DNA of 64,000 nucleotides, from assembly GCF_014836645.1 (NCBI RefSeq), contig NZ_JACSQM010000002.1:62001-126000 (forward strand). The letters are read 5' to 3'. The notes beneath the pieces were generated by a model. It did no database searches. It was not told where the DNA came from and saw only the letters and a program-made list of their open reading frames with translations. Shown piece after piece: positions 41,984 through 50,484 of this stretch. The position numbers and the translations under genes are program-made. How positions within the stretch are numbered: the first letter of the stretch is position 1; every line of letters starts with the position of its first letter. The DNA is from Fictibacillus norfolkensis (GTDB lineage Bacteria > Bacillota > Bacilli > Bacillales > Fictibacillaceae).

Positions 41984-43006
41984 ATGCAAAAATTTCTTAA
42001 AGTATTATTTTCACTCGCTGTGATACTTGGTATATTTTCAAACACAGCTTCAGCTGAAAAAGGAACACCAAACAAAGATCTTGTTGGAAAAGACATGTAT
42101 GTAAATGTTGCTGCAGCGACTCTTTGGGTTGGACCTGATGCAGTAAGACCTGTAGATGATCCATCCGTTTCAAACCCTGTTGACTTACGTAGCTGGACAA
42201 CAAGTATGACGTATGAAGAGAAGCTTTGGCTAGTTGGGGAACTTGAAACACAAGCCCTATACGGTCAAAAAGTACATATTTTAGAGCAACAAGGTGATTG
42301 GGTAAAAGTTGCGGTCTACGGCCAGCCTACACCTAGAAACGAGCTCGGCTATCCGGGATGGATGCCTCTTTCACAATTAACTTATTCTAAGCATTACAGT
42401 AAAGCTGAAGGAAAGCACTTTGCATTGATCACGAGCCCAACGGCGTTTCTTTCAAAAGGACCATTTGGACATAAAAAAGATCTTGAAATAAGCTATAACA
42501 CGAAGTTACCCGTTATTAAGAAAGTCTCAAAAACAATCGCCGTCTTAACACCACAAGGAAAAGTTCGTTGGCTTGATGCGAAAGATGCAAAAGTATACAA
42601 AAGTGAAAGTAATATTCCAGTTCCAACTGGAGAAGCTCTTGTAGAAGAAGCTAAGAAATTTCTCGGTCTTCCTTATTTATGGGCTGGTGCATCAGGATTT
42701 GGGTTTGACTGTTCTGGCTTTACACACACTATCCATAAAGCAAATGGCATTACGATTCCAAGAGACTCTGGACCACAGTCTAAAGAAGGGCTGATCGTTG
42801 ATAAAGACCAACTGCAGCCAGGGGATCTAATGTTCTTTGCTTATGATGAAGGAAAAGGACGTGTTCATCATGTTGCGATGTACGCAGGAAACGGTATGAT
42901 GATCCACTCTCCAAATACAGCTTCTACAGTAAGACTGGATCCGATCTCAACACCTGCATATGCAGTAGAGTTCTCAGGTGCACGTCGTTACATTCCACAA
43001 CCATAA
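41984..43006 (+). CDS. Secreted NlpC/P60 peptidase with SH3-like domains (YkfC-type)
   Basis: 340 residues. A signal peptide (cut near ASA-EK, residue 24) is followed by two SH3b-like beta domains (about 35-135 and 140-205) and an NlpC/P60 domain (215-340). The catalytic residues are Cys243 in FDCSGF, His296 in VHHVAMY and polar His308 in MIHSP. Likely cleaves gamma-D-glutamyl-diaminopimelate/L-lysine bonds in muropeptides at the cell surface. ATG with AAAGGAGC. Monocistronic; bidirectional terminator follows. Confidence 0.92.
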   Translation: MQKFLKVLFSLAVILGIFSNTASAEKGTPNKDLVGKDMYVNVAAATLWVGPDAVRPVDDPSVSNPVDLRSWTTSMTYEEKLWLVGELETQALYGQKVHILEQQGDWVKVAVYGQPTPRNELGYPGWMPLSQLTYSKHYSKAEGKHFALITSPTAFLSKGPFGHKKDLEISYNTKLPVIKKVSKTIAVLTPQGKVRWLDAKDAKVYKSESNIPVPTGEALVEEAKKFLGLPYLWAGASGFGFDCSGFTHTIHKANGITIPRDSGPQSKEGLIVDKDQLQPGDLMFFAYDEGKGRVHHVAMYAGNGMMIHSPNTASTVRLDPISTPAYAVEFSGARRYIPQP

Positions 43007-43042
43007 TAAAAAGCAGAGCACGATGTGCTCTGCCTTTTTATT
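43004..43042. terminator. Bidirectional terminator at 43.0 kb
   Basis: AAAAGCAGAGCAC / GTGCTCTGCCTTTTT stem between two convergent genes. Confidence 0.86.
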
Positions 43043-43050
43043 ACCTTCTA

Positions 43051-44730
43051 TTATTCTAAACCTTCTATTTTCATTTCCGTTACCGGTAAGAATGCTTCCC
43101 CTGTATTTTGATAGGTTACATTAACCTTATCTTGTTCTTTTAAATAGATGGCTAGCGGATTACTTTCTGAAGATACAATATAGCTCATACGGTTATCCAA
43201 CAAGAAGGAAACAGTCGTATAATCTCCAACTTTTTCTTTATATACACGAAGAACGGTTCCAGAAATCTGTTTTTCTTCAGCATTTGATGTTCCGTCCACT
43301 GTTCCTCCACCTCGTTGCAATGCTGTTTTATATTGTTTTATTGCAGCATTCGGTGTATTTGCATATACAGAGATCTCTGGGTTTGCAGCAGAAACGATAA
43401 AATAGTTTTGTAAGAATCCATTCGAATCTAGCACAGGGGTCAGCCAGCTTGCTTCTCCATAAAAGTTATAGAGTACAGGCATCTCACCGTCCCATTTTTT
43501 CTCGATAAATTTCTTTTCTATGATCTCTAAAGCTCCTTCAGAATCCATATAAGACTCTTCAAGATTACCAGTGTAATAGGTCGCCTTCCCCGTTCTTGCA
43601 TCTGTTAATGAATAACCGAGCATAGAGTCGACTCCCTCTTTCGGACTTGTGAAGTCGGTAAAGTAAAACATATCTCCATTCTCATCAAAAATCGGGCTCA
43701 CATTCGCTTCTGTTCCTTCATCAGAAGGCAGTTTTACATCTTTTTTACCGAATTTGCTGTTCCAAAAACCATGTACATAATTACCAAAATAGCTGTTTTG
43801 AAGACTGACTGTTTCTGGAGATACAGCGCCATCAATAAAGGCTGGAATATCCTTGATCAAATATTTCTTTGTATTCCCATTCTCCGGATCTGTTACAACA
43901 ATACCTTCTACTTTAAAGCCGTTACGAGCTGAGATGAACTCTCCATAGGAGCGAATGTAGAACGGCTTTCCATCATCATCGATCTCTAGTTGCGGATCTC
44001 CGTAGAAAATGTACTCTGGAAAACTTGAACGCATGTGACGTTCAACGTTCTTATTAAAATACGAAGATGGTGTATAGCTCATCTCAGATTTGATAAACTT
44101 TGGATTTGCTGAAGAATCAGTCGCGCTTAATGTAAAGTACCCTGGTGTCACATCACCGTTCCACCACTTAAAAAGTCCAGAGAACTCTACGGGTGCGATA
44201 TAAACATATTTACCATCCACTTTTTGAATCTGCAGATTTCCTAGTTCATAAAAGCTCGTGTTTGGTACTTGACCGAACGACTTTCTCATTTTATTTCTTG
44301 CAAACTTAGGCGGCACACTTGCCGGAGTTTCTTTCTCATCAAAAGACTCGATCTCTGTCTTTTCTGCCATTTTGGATGACTGATATTTTTCATCCGAATT
44401 AAATAGTCCAGCAGAAAGAATAAAGATACCAATCATCAAGCTGACAAGAAATAAGACTAGCTTGATCAATCTCTCTTTACCTGTTGCAAAAAACGCACCA
44501 ATGGCTGTAACAATAATCGCTAAAATCCAAATGGAAGAAATATTGCGATCGAGATTTGTTATATAGTAGAAAACAAATACAACAGGAACGGTACAAATGA
44601 TAGTACCGATCATTGCCCCAGTCAGATTGTTTTTCTTCTCTTCTTTAACTGGCTTTTTGCTGCTAGTGATCGGAAAGATTACCAATGCTGCAGCAAGCCC
44701 CACAATGATGGAAAATAACAAGATGTTCAT
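43051..44730 (-). CDS. Large membrane-anchored protein of unknown function
   Basis: 559 residues. Hydrophobic helices near 3-22, 38-60, 65-82 and 88-110 are followed by a long extracytoplasmic part (about 125-559). This contains several beta-rich units with a shared pattern of read-out strands: GKYVYIAPVEFSGLFKWW, GKPFYIRSYGEFISARNG, GDMFYFTDFTSPKEG, each followed by a segment on converting or passing values (TDPENGNTKKYLI, TDARTGKATYY). A small barrel ends the protein (about 480-559). The strand pattern is reminiscent of PepSY-type repeats, but I cannot name a family. ATG with AAGGGGAT. Confidence 0.7.
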   Translation of the reverse strand: MNILLFSIIVGLAAALVIFPITSSKKPVKEEKKNNLTGAMIGTIICTVPVVFVFYYITNLDRNISSIWILAIIVTAIGAFFATGKERLIKLVLFLVSLMIGIFILSAGLFNSDEKYQSSKMAEKTEIESFDEKETPASVPPKFARNKMRKSFGQVPNTSFYELGNLQIQKVDGKYVYIAPVEFSGLFKWWNGDVTPGYFTLSATDSSANPKFIKSEMSYTPSSYFNKNVERHMRSSFPEYIFYGDPQLEIDDDGKPFYIRSYGEFISARNGFKVEGIVVTDPENGNTKKYLIKDIPAFIDGAVSPETVSLQNSYFGNYVHGFWNSKFGKKDVKLPSDEGTEANVSPIFDENGDMFYFTDFTSPKEGVDSMLGYSLTDARTGKATYYTGNLEESYMDSEGALEIIEKKFIEKKWDGEMPVLYNFYGEASWLTPVLDSNGFLQNYFIVSAANPEISVYANTPNAAIKQYKTALQRGGGTVDGTSNAEEKQISGTVLRVYKEKVGDYTTVSFLLDNRMSYIVSSESNPLAIYLKEQDKVNVTYQNTGEAFLPVTEMKIEGLE

Positions 44731-44884
44731 AAACTATCCCCTTTTTTAACATTTACTTCTTAACCCTATTAAGCAATACGATTGAATATGTAAAAAGTTC
44801 CATAACATATTTTCGAATGAGAAAAACTTAGAAAAATTAAAGACCTGCCGTTTTGTTTTTACTTTATAATGGAATAAAAAGGAT

Positions 44885-45163
44885 GTGAGGAATTTGTCCC
44901 TTAGGTTTAGGTTATTAGGCTGTTCTTTAGTATTCGTTATCGTGTTCCCTAATCTATTACCGTTTTTAATCACTAACTACCTACCTGAAGGCACAGGAGC
45001 TCCCGTCCAATTTATTCTTAATATCCTTATACTTTTTATAGTGATTCTTTTTTTAAAACTCGCTTACCAAAAGAAAAATGCAGGGATCATTACGTTGTTC
45101 TTCTTTTTAATTCTTTATCTTTTAACGATGTCCATTATTCACTTTATAGGAGTTGTTACATGA
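44885..45163 (+). CDS. Small hydrophobic membrane protein
   Basis: About 92 residues with three hydrophobic segments (about 10-30, 40-60, 68-90). Not recognised. Start GTG 44885 or TTG 44894 behind GAGG. Its stop overlaps the start of the next gene (ATGA), so both are translated together; it may be a membrane partner of the PH-like protein. Confidence 0.62.
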   Translation: MRNLSLRFRLLGCSLVFVIVFPNLLPFLITNYLPEGTGAPVQFILNILILFIVILFLKLAYQKKNAGIITLFFFLILYLLTMSIIHFIGVVT

Positions 45164-45588
45164 TGAAATTCCCATCAAAAAAAGATTGGTGGCTATGCTT
45201 ACTTCTTTGGGGCGCTATTGGTTATGGCGCTTACATCAGTACATATGCCTTGCTAACAGAAAAAGCAGATCTATTAGGAATATTGATTACAGTCGTCATT
45301 AATCTTACCCTGATTGCCTTTATCAGTTGGCTTTGGTTTACAACCTACTACGTTTTAGGAGAAAAAGAACTAATCATTAGAAGTGGTCCGATCAAAAAAA
45401 GAATTCCCTATCGTGAAATTTCATCTGCGCATAAGACGCTGAATCCCCTATCGAGTCCCGCACTCTCTTTGAAACGAATCAATATTACGTATCAGTTTGG
45501 AATGGCTCTTATCTCTCCAAAAAATAGAGATGAATTTTTACAAAAATTAAGTGAGAGATGTCCGAATGCAACAATTAAATATGATTAG
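45160..45588 (+). CDS. Membrane protein with PH-like domain
   Basis: 142 residues: two hydrophobic segments (about 10-30, 40-62), then a beta-rich domain YYVLGEKELIIRSGPIKKRIPYREISSAHKT, with SLKRINITYQFGMALISPKNRDEFLQKL. This is the layout of small bacterial PH-domain (DUF304/YyaB-like) proteins. Function unknown; probably a membrane-surface binding domain. Translationally coupled to the preceding gene. Confidence 0.75.
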   Translation: MMKFPSKKDWWLCLLLWGAIGYGAYISTYALLTEKADLLGILITVVINLTLIAFISWLWFTTYYVLGEKELIIRSGPIKKRIPYREISSAHKTLNPLSSPALSLKRINITYQFGMALISPKNRDEFLQKLSERCPNATIKYD

Positions 45589-45600
45589 GAGCTGCTGTTG

Positions 45601-46148
45601 ATGAAAGAAACTATCAAGCTGTTTTTTTAGATCGTGACGGCACGATCGGTGGTTCAGACGAGATAGAGTACCCAGGGAATTTTAAACTCTTTCATTATAC
45701 GGAAGAAGTCATTCAAACATTTAAATCCAGAAATATTCCTGTTTTTTCATTCACGAATCAGCCTGGAATCAGTCGTGGTGCTGCAGCCGAAACAGACTTT
45801 CACACTGAATTAAATGCGTTTGGATTTGATGATGTGTATCTATGTCCGCACCACCATTCAGAAGGTTGCGAATGCAGAAAACCTTCTACTGGTATGTTAA
45901 AAAAGGCAGCAAGTGATCATCATCTGGATCTGTCAAGGTGTGCCGTGTTTGGTGACCGATGGACAGACATTGCAGCTGCCAAAACTGCTGGATGCATCGC
46001 CATATTAGTTCTAACCGGTTCTGGCAAAGCATCATGGGATCAAAATCATACCTCTTCTATTATTCAACCAGATCATGTCTCTGCAACGTTAAAAGAAGGA
46101 ATGACATGGCTGTTTGAGCATACGCATACAACCCAACATGTGCAATAA
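45601..46148 (+). pseudogene. HAD-IIIA phosphatase, frameshifted in a T7 run near the start
   Basis: From ATG 45601 (behind AGGAG) the frame reads MKETIKLFF and stops at TAG 45628. Read one base later, the sequence continues as a full HAD phosphatase without a stop to 46148: catalytic FLDRDGT, NQPGISRG, a Cys/His zinc loop CPHHHSEGCECRKPSTGM, and GDRWTDIAAAKTAG. One more T in 45622-45628 would join both. No start codon opens the second frame before 45834. It would be a histidinol-phosphate/heptose-bisphosphate-type phosphatase. Could be a true pseudogene, slippage, or a base-call error. Confidence 0.85.
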
Positions 46149-46151
46149 GTA

Positions 46152-46187
46152 AAAAAACGCCTCGAAAAAATCTAGGCGTTTTACTTT
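46152..46187. terminator. Bidirectional terminator at 46.2 kb
   Basis: AAAACGCCT / AGGCGTTTT stem between the HAD and DUF3953 genes, with A and T runs. Confidence 0.8.
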
Positions 46188-46417
46188 TAAATGAGAAAGG
46201 ATTGTACAGAAACATAAAAGTTTACAGCAAATGCAAAAAAACAGAGATAGCTGATCCACTTTTTCTTTTTTTGTCGTTCTTCAAACCCCATAACAAGTAA
46301 TAAAAAAGCTAATCCAAGAGAAGTAAAAGGTGCAATGTCAGGATTATCTGTAATTATGCTATATAACGCAAGTAATAAAACGACTGCAGAAAAAACAATT
46401 TTCAACTTACGAAACAT
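46187..46417 (-). CDS. DUF3953-like small membrane protein (YczI type)
   Basis: 76 residues, three short hydrophobic segments (about 7-24, 28-43, 55-75) around a FEERQKKKKW loop. The pattern, with a GLAFLLLVMGFEE stretch, fits the YczI/DUF3953 group of Bacillaceae. ATG with GGAGGGG. Function unknown. Confidence 0.7.
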   Translation of the reverse strand: MFRKLKIVFSAVVLLLALYSIITDNPDIAPFTSLGLAFLLLVMGFEERQKKKKWISYLCFFAFAVNFYVSVQSFLI

Positions 46418-46435
46418 AGAAACCCCTCCTCTACT

Positions 46436-47344
46436 TTAATGAATTCCTTTTTTCTTAAACCTTCCGCCTTTTACTTCAGCAATATCAGCAATCGCTAAAA
46501 AGGCACTCGTATCAAATTCATCGACAATATCTTTGAGCTTTGCCTCTTCTAAACGTGTGATCACACAGAAAACGACACCTTTTTCGTCACCCGTATACGC
46601 GCCCTCTCCTTTTAGATATGTAACGCCACGTCCTAAACGATGAAGAATGGCATCCCCAATTTCTTTATGGTTATCACTGATGATCCAAGCAGACTTCGAT
46701 TCCTCAAGTCCTGTAATTGTTAAATCAATCGTTTTAAATGCGATAAAATATGCGATTAAAGAGTACATCGCTCTATCCCAAGTGAAAACAAAACCTGCCG
46801 CACCGAGAATAAAGATATTAAAGAACATAATAATTTCACCAACAGAAAAAGGCAGTTTGTTATTTGAGAGTATAGCTAAGATTTCTGTCCCGTCTAATGA
46901 CCCACCACTTCGAATGACCATTCCGATTCCGACACCGATAAAGATGCCCCCAAAAACTGTGGCTAATAATAAATCGTCTGTAAACGGTGGAACGGGATGC
47001 AATAATGTTGTTGCGATCGAAAGAACGATGATTCCGTATAATGTTGAAAAAGCAAATGTTTTTCCGATCTGCTTATAACCAACAAAAATAAATGGTAAGT
47101 TCAATGCGAATAGAAAGAGTCCTAATTTCAATCCTGTTATGTGAGATAGCATGATCGAGATACCTGCAATCCCACCATCAATAACATTGTTTGGCACTAA
47201 GAATATTTCAAGTCCGACTGCCATCAATATGGCTCCGAAAGTAATTAGGATGGCCCTTGTAGCGAGTTTTCCTTTCGTTAACTTTTTGTGCTGTTTTTTT
47301 ATTTGTTCCATGGCTTGCGTATTTGTAATCGCCTCTCCTGTCAT
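46436..47344 (-). CDS. YitT family membrane protein
   Basis: 302 residues. About five to six helices (30-205) carry DUF161-type motifs (LVPNNVIDGGIAGISIMLSHITGL, GIFIGVGIGMVIRSGGSLDGTEILA). A cytosolic DUF2179 domain (about 210-300) follows: SAWIISDNHKEIGDAILHRLGRGVTYLKGEGAYTG. It matches YitT/YpjC-type proteins; function is not settled in the family. ATG with GGAGG. Lies 18 bp from the DUF3953 start on the same strand. Confidence 0.9.
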   Translation of the reverse strand: MTGEAITNTQAMEQIKKQHKKLTKGKLATRAILITFGAILMAVGLEIFLVPNNVIDGGIAGISIMLSHITGLKLGLFLFALNLPFIFVGYKQIGKTFAFSTLYGIIVLSIATTLLHPVPPFTDDLLLATVFGGIFIGVGIGMVIRSGGSLDGTEILAILSNNKLPFSVGEIIMFFNIFILGAAGFVFTWDRAMYSLIAYFIAFKTIDLTITGLEESKSAWIISDNHKEIGDAILHRLGRGVTYLKGEGAYTGDEKGVVFCVITRLEEAKLKDIVDEFDTSAFLAIADIAEVKGGRFKKKGIH

Positions 47345-47366
47345 AAGTGTACCTCCACGCTTTCCC

Positions 47367-47927
47367 TTATAATCTTACGTCAATCTGTGTTTTAATAGGA
47401 TCTTCCCTAGAGATCCCTAGATATTTAAGTGTTTCAGAAGGACTTGAATGGTTGAAATGTCTTTGTAATAGAGATATGGCTACTCCCCTTTTATAGGCAT
47501 GGTAGCCGAATGTTTTTCGCAGCGAGTTTGTACCAATCTTACCTTTGATCCCTGCATGTTCTGCAGCTTGATGAATGACACGATATGCTTGCTGTCGAGT
47601 AATCGGCAACTTAGTTTTCCTGGATAGAAATAAAAAATCTTCTCGCTTTAGTTCTGCACATTCAACATACTGAACAATGATCTTCTTCACTGTTTCGTTT
47701 AAGAAAACTTCTTTGTTTCCCTCTTTATTAGGAACAGAATAAAAATCTTGAACGATTAAATCTTCCGATAGTAAATCTTTTACTTGCATGCAGAGCAATT
47801 CAGTAATTTTCAAACCCGTGTTGATTCCTAAAACAAATAGAACATAATCACGCACGGAGTTTTTCTTTAAATAACGTTTAATCGCATTGATCTCTTTAAT
47901 ATCTCTTAAAGCTTCAACATATTCCAT
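47367..47927 (-). CDS. Small tyrosine recombinase, atypical catalytic residues
   Basis: About 186 residues, a catalytic domain only, without an N-terminal core-binding domain. The fold is that of phage-integrase family proteins: DYVLFVLGINTGLKITELL, FLFLSRK, INTNSLRKTFGYHAYKRG, LLQRHFNHSSPSETLKYLGI with the final Tyr. Two active-site positions differ: the first Arg (GLRxxE) reads Lys in GLKITE, and the His of HxLR reads Asn in NSLR. Perhaps a regulator or inactive relative rather than an active integrase. ATG 47927 behind AAGGTGGA; GTG 47939 less likely. No tRNA or att-like repeats nearby. Confidence 0.82.
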   Translation of the reverse strand: MEYVEALRDIKEINAIKRYLKKNSVRDYVLFVLGINTGLKITELLCMQVKDLLSEDLIVQDFYSVPNKEGNKEVFLNETVKKIIVQYVECAELKREDFLFLSRKTKLPITRQQAYRVIHQAAEHAGIKGKIGTNSLRKTFGYHAYKRGVAISLLQRHFNHSSPSETLKYLGISREDPIKTQIDVRL

Positions 47928-48046
47928 CTGAATATCCACCTTATATGATGTTACTTAATACTATTATACCAAAGGGTTATGTAACATTAGAAAAGATATG
48001 CTCACTTTTTTGCTTTTATTAATCTTTACTTTTCCTAAAAGAAAAA

Positions 48047-48070
48047 ACCCTCTAAAAATTAGAAGGTTTG
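48047..48070 (-). terminator. Terminator of the Nif3-like remnant
   Basis: AACC(C)TCTA / TAGA(A)GGTT imperfect hairpin preceded by A6 on the plus strand (T6 on the minus strand). Confidence 0.55.
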
Positions 48071-48072
48071 AC

Positions 48073-48673
48073 TCAATACGATTCTATATGTTCTTCCTGT
48101 ATTTGAACCATTTTTACATCTGGATAGATTTCCTTCATTCGAATCACCAAGTTTTCTAATCCAAAAATTTCAGTAAATGTATGACTTCCCACAAACAAGT
48201 GAATGCCTGCAAATTTTGAATACTGCACGGAATACAATGTTTGTTCTCCCGTAATGTATGCATCGCAATCTTGATTCTTTGCATATTGAATAAGTGCTGT
48301 ATGATTTCCTGCACCTGTAAGGATTCCTACCTTGTTGATTGGACGATCATGATTTTCCCATGCTTTTACTGGTTCTCCCAACACATGTTCAAGTCTCTCT
48401 TTAAGTTCCATAAATGAACGTGGCTCATGATAGAGGCCGATACCTGGAAACTCTTGATTATCCTTAAATGTGGAAAAGGTCGTAATTTCATCGACTTTAA
48501 TTTGTTCGAATAAAGCTGTACTCGGTCTCTGGCGTTAAGTTTGTAGCATAAGCGATCACGTTGATCTCTTTCTCAACTTTATGCGTAAAACCATATTCTC
48601 CCTCGTTTTCAAACTCCTTAAGCCATACTCCAAATAGTTGGGTGATCAAATTTTCAAAATCATTCATTTTCAT
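48073..48673 (-). pseudogene. Nif3-like (DUF34) gene, internal deletion and frameshift
   Basis: An N-terminal piece (48673 down to about 48530) reads MKMNDFENLITQLF, EYGFTHKVEKEINVIAYATNLTPE and then goes out of frame. A second frame continues STALFEQIKVDEITTFSTF, GIGLYHEPRSFMELKERLEHVLG, ILTGAGNHTALI, DAYITGEQTLYSVQYSKFAGIHLFVGSHTFTE to 48073. The middle third, which in Nif3 proteins holds the metal-binding HH motif, is missing. So two ends of one gene are joined by a deletion that also shifts the frame. It cannot make a working Nif3 fold. Confidence 0.85.
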
Positions 48674-48737
48674 AAAGATATCTCCATTTCTTGTTTCACC
48701 CATTATTACATGTTTTTCCATATAGAGCTATAAGAAA

Positions 48738-48760
48738 GACCAAGTACTTAATACTTGGTC
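48738..48760 (-). terminator. Terminator of the 48.8 kb gene
   Basis: GACCAAGTA / TACTTGGTC stem with a five-base loop, followed by TTTCTTAT on the minus strand. Confidence 0.7.
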
Positions 48761-48772
48761 GATGGTTAGTAT

Positions 48773-49009
48773 TTATTCCGTTTCATCCTCTAATGAATTC
48801 TCGAGGTGCTTCATTAGATCATAATAGTCATCTGGCCTTTGGAACTGATCAACAGACCAATGCTGTTTGATCCATTGAGCAACTTCACTCGCACTGTTGA
48901 ACACTTCACCTGTTGTATCACTGTCACGCACTGTAAAGACCATATTGTCATAATCAACGGTAACATCACATGGAAACTTTCCGTCCTTCTTATAGAGTGA
49001 ATATTCCAC
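48773..49009 (-). CDS. Hypothetical protein, 78 residues
   Basis: Soluble, acidic: YSLYKKDGKFPCDVTVDYDNMVFTVRDSD then VFNSASEVAQWIKQHWSVDQF and an acidic end. GTG start nine bases after AAGGAGG. Not recognised; a compact alpha/beta protein by pattern. Confidence 0.68.
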   Translation of the reverse strand: MEYSLYKKDGKFPCDVTVDYDNMVFTVRDSDTTGEVFNSASEVAQWIKQHWSVDQFQRPDDYYDLMKHLENSLEDETE

Positions 49010-49234
49010 TTCTCATAGCCTCCTTGTTCATTACTTTCTTACAGAAGTAATACCCACTCTCTTGATGTTTTATGACACTTTCATTTAGAAGTTTTTAAAA
49101 TAGGTATAAAACAACGCTACAACGTTCATTCTGATAAAGGATTGTTATTAAAGTTTTTGTTTAAGATTGTGCTGTTGAAGTATAGAAGATGATTAAATCA
49201 CTCTTAAACATATTTAGGACAGGAGTAAAGAAAC

Positions 49235-49588
49235 ATGCAAAGTTTGATGATAAAAATTTTAGGTATTCCACTCGCACTTGTTTTAGCAAACTTTTTATTT
49301 AGAAGCGTGGATTTCGAGTTCGTTCAACCTTATATTTGGATTACCGTCATACTAGCTCCTTTAGGTGTATTGCTGGAGTATATCATGGTTCCTCGAATTT
49401 CCTATGGCAAACAACTAACTGTTGATTTTGCTGTAAGCTTTGTACTCGTCTATCTACTAGGGCTTGTATTGCCTGGGGTAACTATCTCATTATGGGGTTC
49501 GTTTCTTGTGGCTATCTTGATAACCTGTATGGAAGCAATGGTTCATAAGCATTTGATTTCAGATCACATGGATCACTCATATCGCTAA
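49235..49588 (+). CDS. DUF2512 (YndM-like) membrane protein
   Basis: 117 residues, four hydrophobic helices (about 8-25, 32-50, 62-82, 85-105). YIWITVILAPLGVLLEYIMVPRISYGKQLTVDFAVSF fits the DUF2512 group of Bacillaceae. ATG with AGGAG. Function unknown; often sporulation-associated in related genomes, not shown here. Confidence 0.8.
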   Translation: MQSLMIKILGIPLALVLANFLFRSVDFEFVQPYIWITVILAPLGVLLEYIMVPRISYGKQLTVDFAVSFVLVYLLGLVLPGVTISLWGSFLVAILITCMEAMVHKHLISDHMDHSYR

Positions 49589-49626
49589 AAAAAAGTGATT
49601 CGTTCTTATTGAAACGAATCACTTTT
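49586..49626. terminator. Bidirectional terminator at 49.6 kb
   Basis: AAAAGTGATTCGTT / AACGAATCACTTTT stem between convergent genes. Confidence 0.86.
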
Positions 49627-49637
49627 ATTGTTCTCAT

Positions 49638-50195
49638 CTATTTTTCACAAGTATATACGAATGCAGGAGGGAAATTTTTCGGGACAAATGCAATTTCGAC
49701 AGTACGAAAAAAATCTTGAAACGTTTTTTTCATCTGAGTAGAATATTGAAAAGCTACGAATACTCCACCTGGCCGAAGCGACCGATATACTTCCTCGACA
49801 ATCTCTCTTTGCAAGTCACGAGTAAAATTTGCAAAAGGCAGCCCTGAGAAAATTGCATCTAAAGTTTCTTCCTCTTTTTCTATGCTAGTTAGGATGTAAC
49901 GAGCATCTTCACAGACCGTATTTCTAGAAAACTGAAGTTTAAGTTTTTTTCTCATCTCTTCATCTTTTTCAAAGATATAAAGCTCTGAACCAGGCTTTAA
50001 ATTTCGAATGATCTCTTTTGTGATTACACCTGTACCTGCTCCTAATTCAGCAGCGATGTCTATATGATCCCAGCAAAGGGGAGCCGTCATTTTCTTTGCT
50101 AAGCTAAGAGAGCTTGGAAAAAGACTCCCAACTTGTTTTGGTGATTGTAAAAACTTTTGTATAAATAAAGGGGTTCCGCCATCCACCCTCAACAC
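49638..50195 (-). CDS. Class I SAM-dependent methyltransferase (phospholipid/rRNA-type)
   Basis: 185 residues. SAM-binding motif I AAELGAGTGVITKEII, then LYIFEKDEEMRKKL, DAIFSGLPFANF (motif IV-like) and YRSLRPGGVFVAFQYS. The opening FIQKFLQSPKQVGSLFPSS is typical of the phospholipid N-methyltransferase/KsgA-like group. Substrate open. Start TTG 50195 or GTG 50186. The 289 bp upstream (50196-50484) hold no gene I can support. Confidence 0.86.
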   Translation of the reverse strand: MLRVDGGTPLFIQKFLQSPKQVGSLFPSSLSLAKKMTAPLCWDHIDIAAELGAGTGVITKEIIRNLKPGSELYIFEKDEEMRKKLKLQFSRNTVCEDARYILTSIEKEEETLDAIFSGLPFANFTRDLQREIVEEVYRSLRPGGVFVAFQYSTQMKKTFQDFFRTVEIAFVPKNFPPAFVYTCEK

Positions 50196-50484
50196 CTACT
50201 TTAATTCCGATTATTACAATCGATTTTATCTAGTATATTCAGATGCTAAAAGTTGGTGAGAAAATAGAGAACCGTGAAATCTTTTTCCATTTTTTTCTGT
50301 TTGTACATACATCGTTCAGGGAATATTTAAGTGGAGTAAAATATCCCGAGACTCAAAGGCATTCATCATCTATCTTTTATGAAAATGTTAGTGGAAAAAA
50401 TTATAATTGATTAATATGTAAGCTTTTGTTACATTAAAAAAAGTGTACAGCTGAGATAAACAAAAGATTAAATGAGGTGTATGT

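Noticed and set aside
45834..46148. 104-residue protein starting at ATG 45834
   Set aside because: This is only the C-terminal part of a HAD phosphatase; the catalytic DRDGT and ribosome site lie upstream, so the frameshifted gene is the better reading.
47367..47927. Integrated element bounded by the tyrosine recombinase
   Set aside because: No tRNA gene, direct repeats or cargo with foreign composition on either side.
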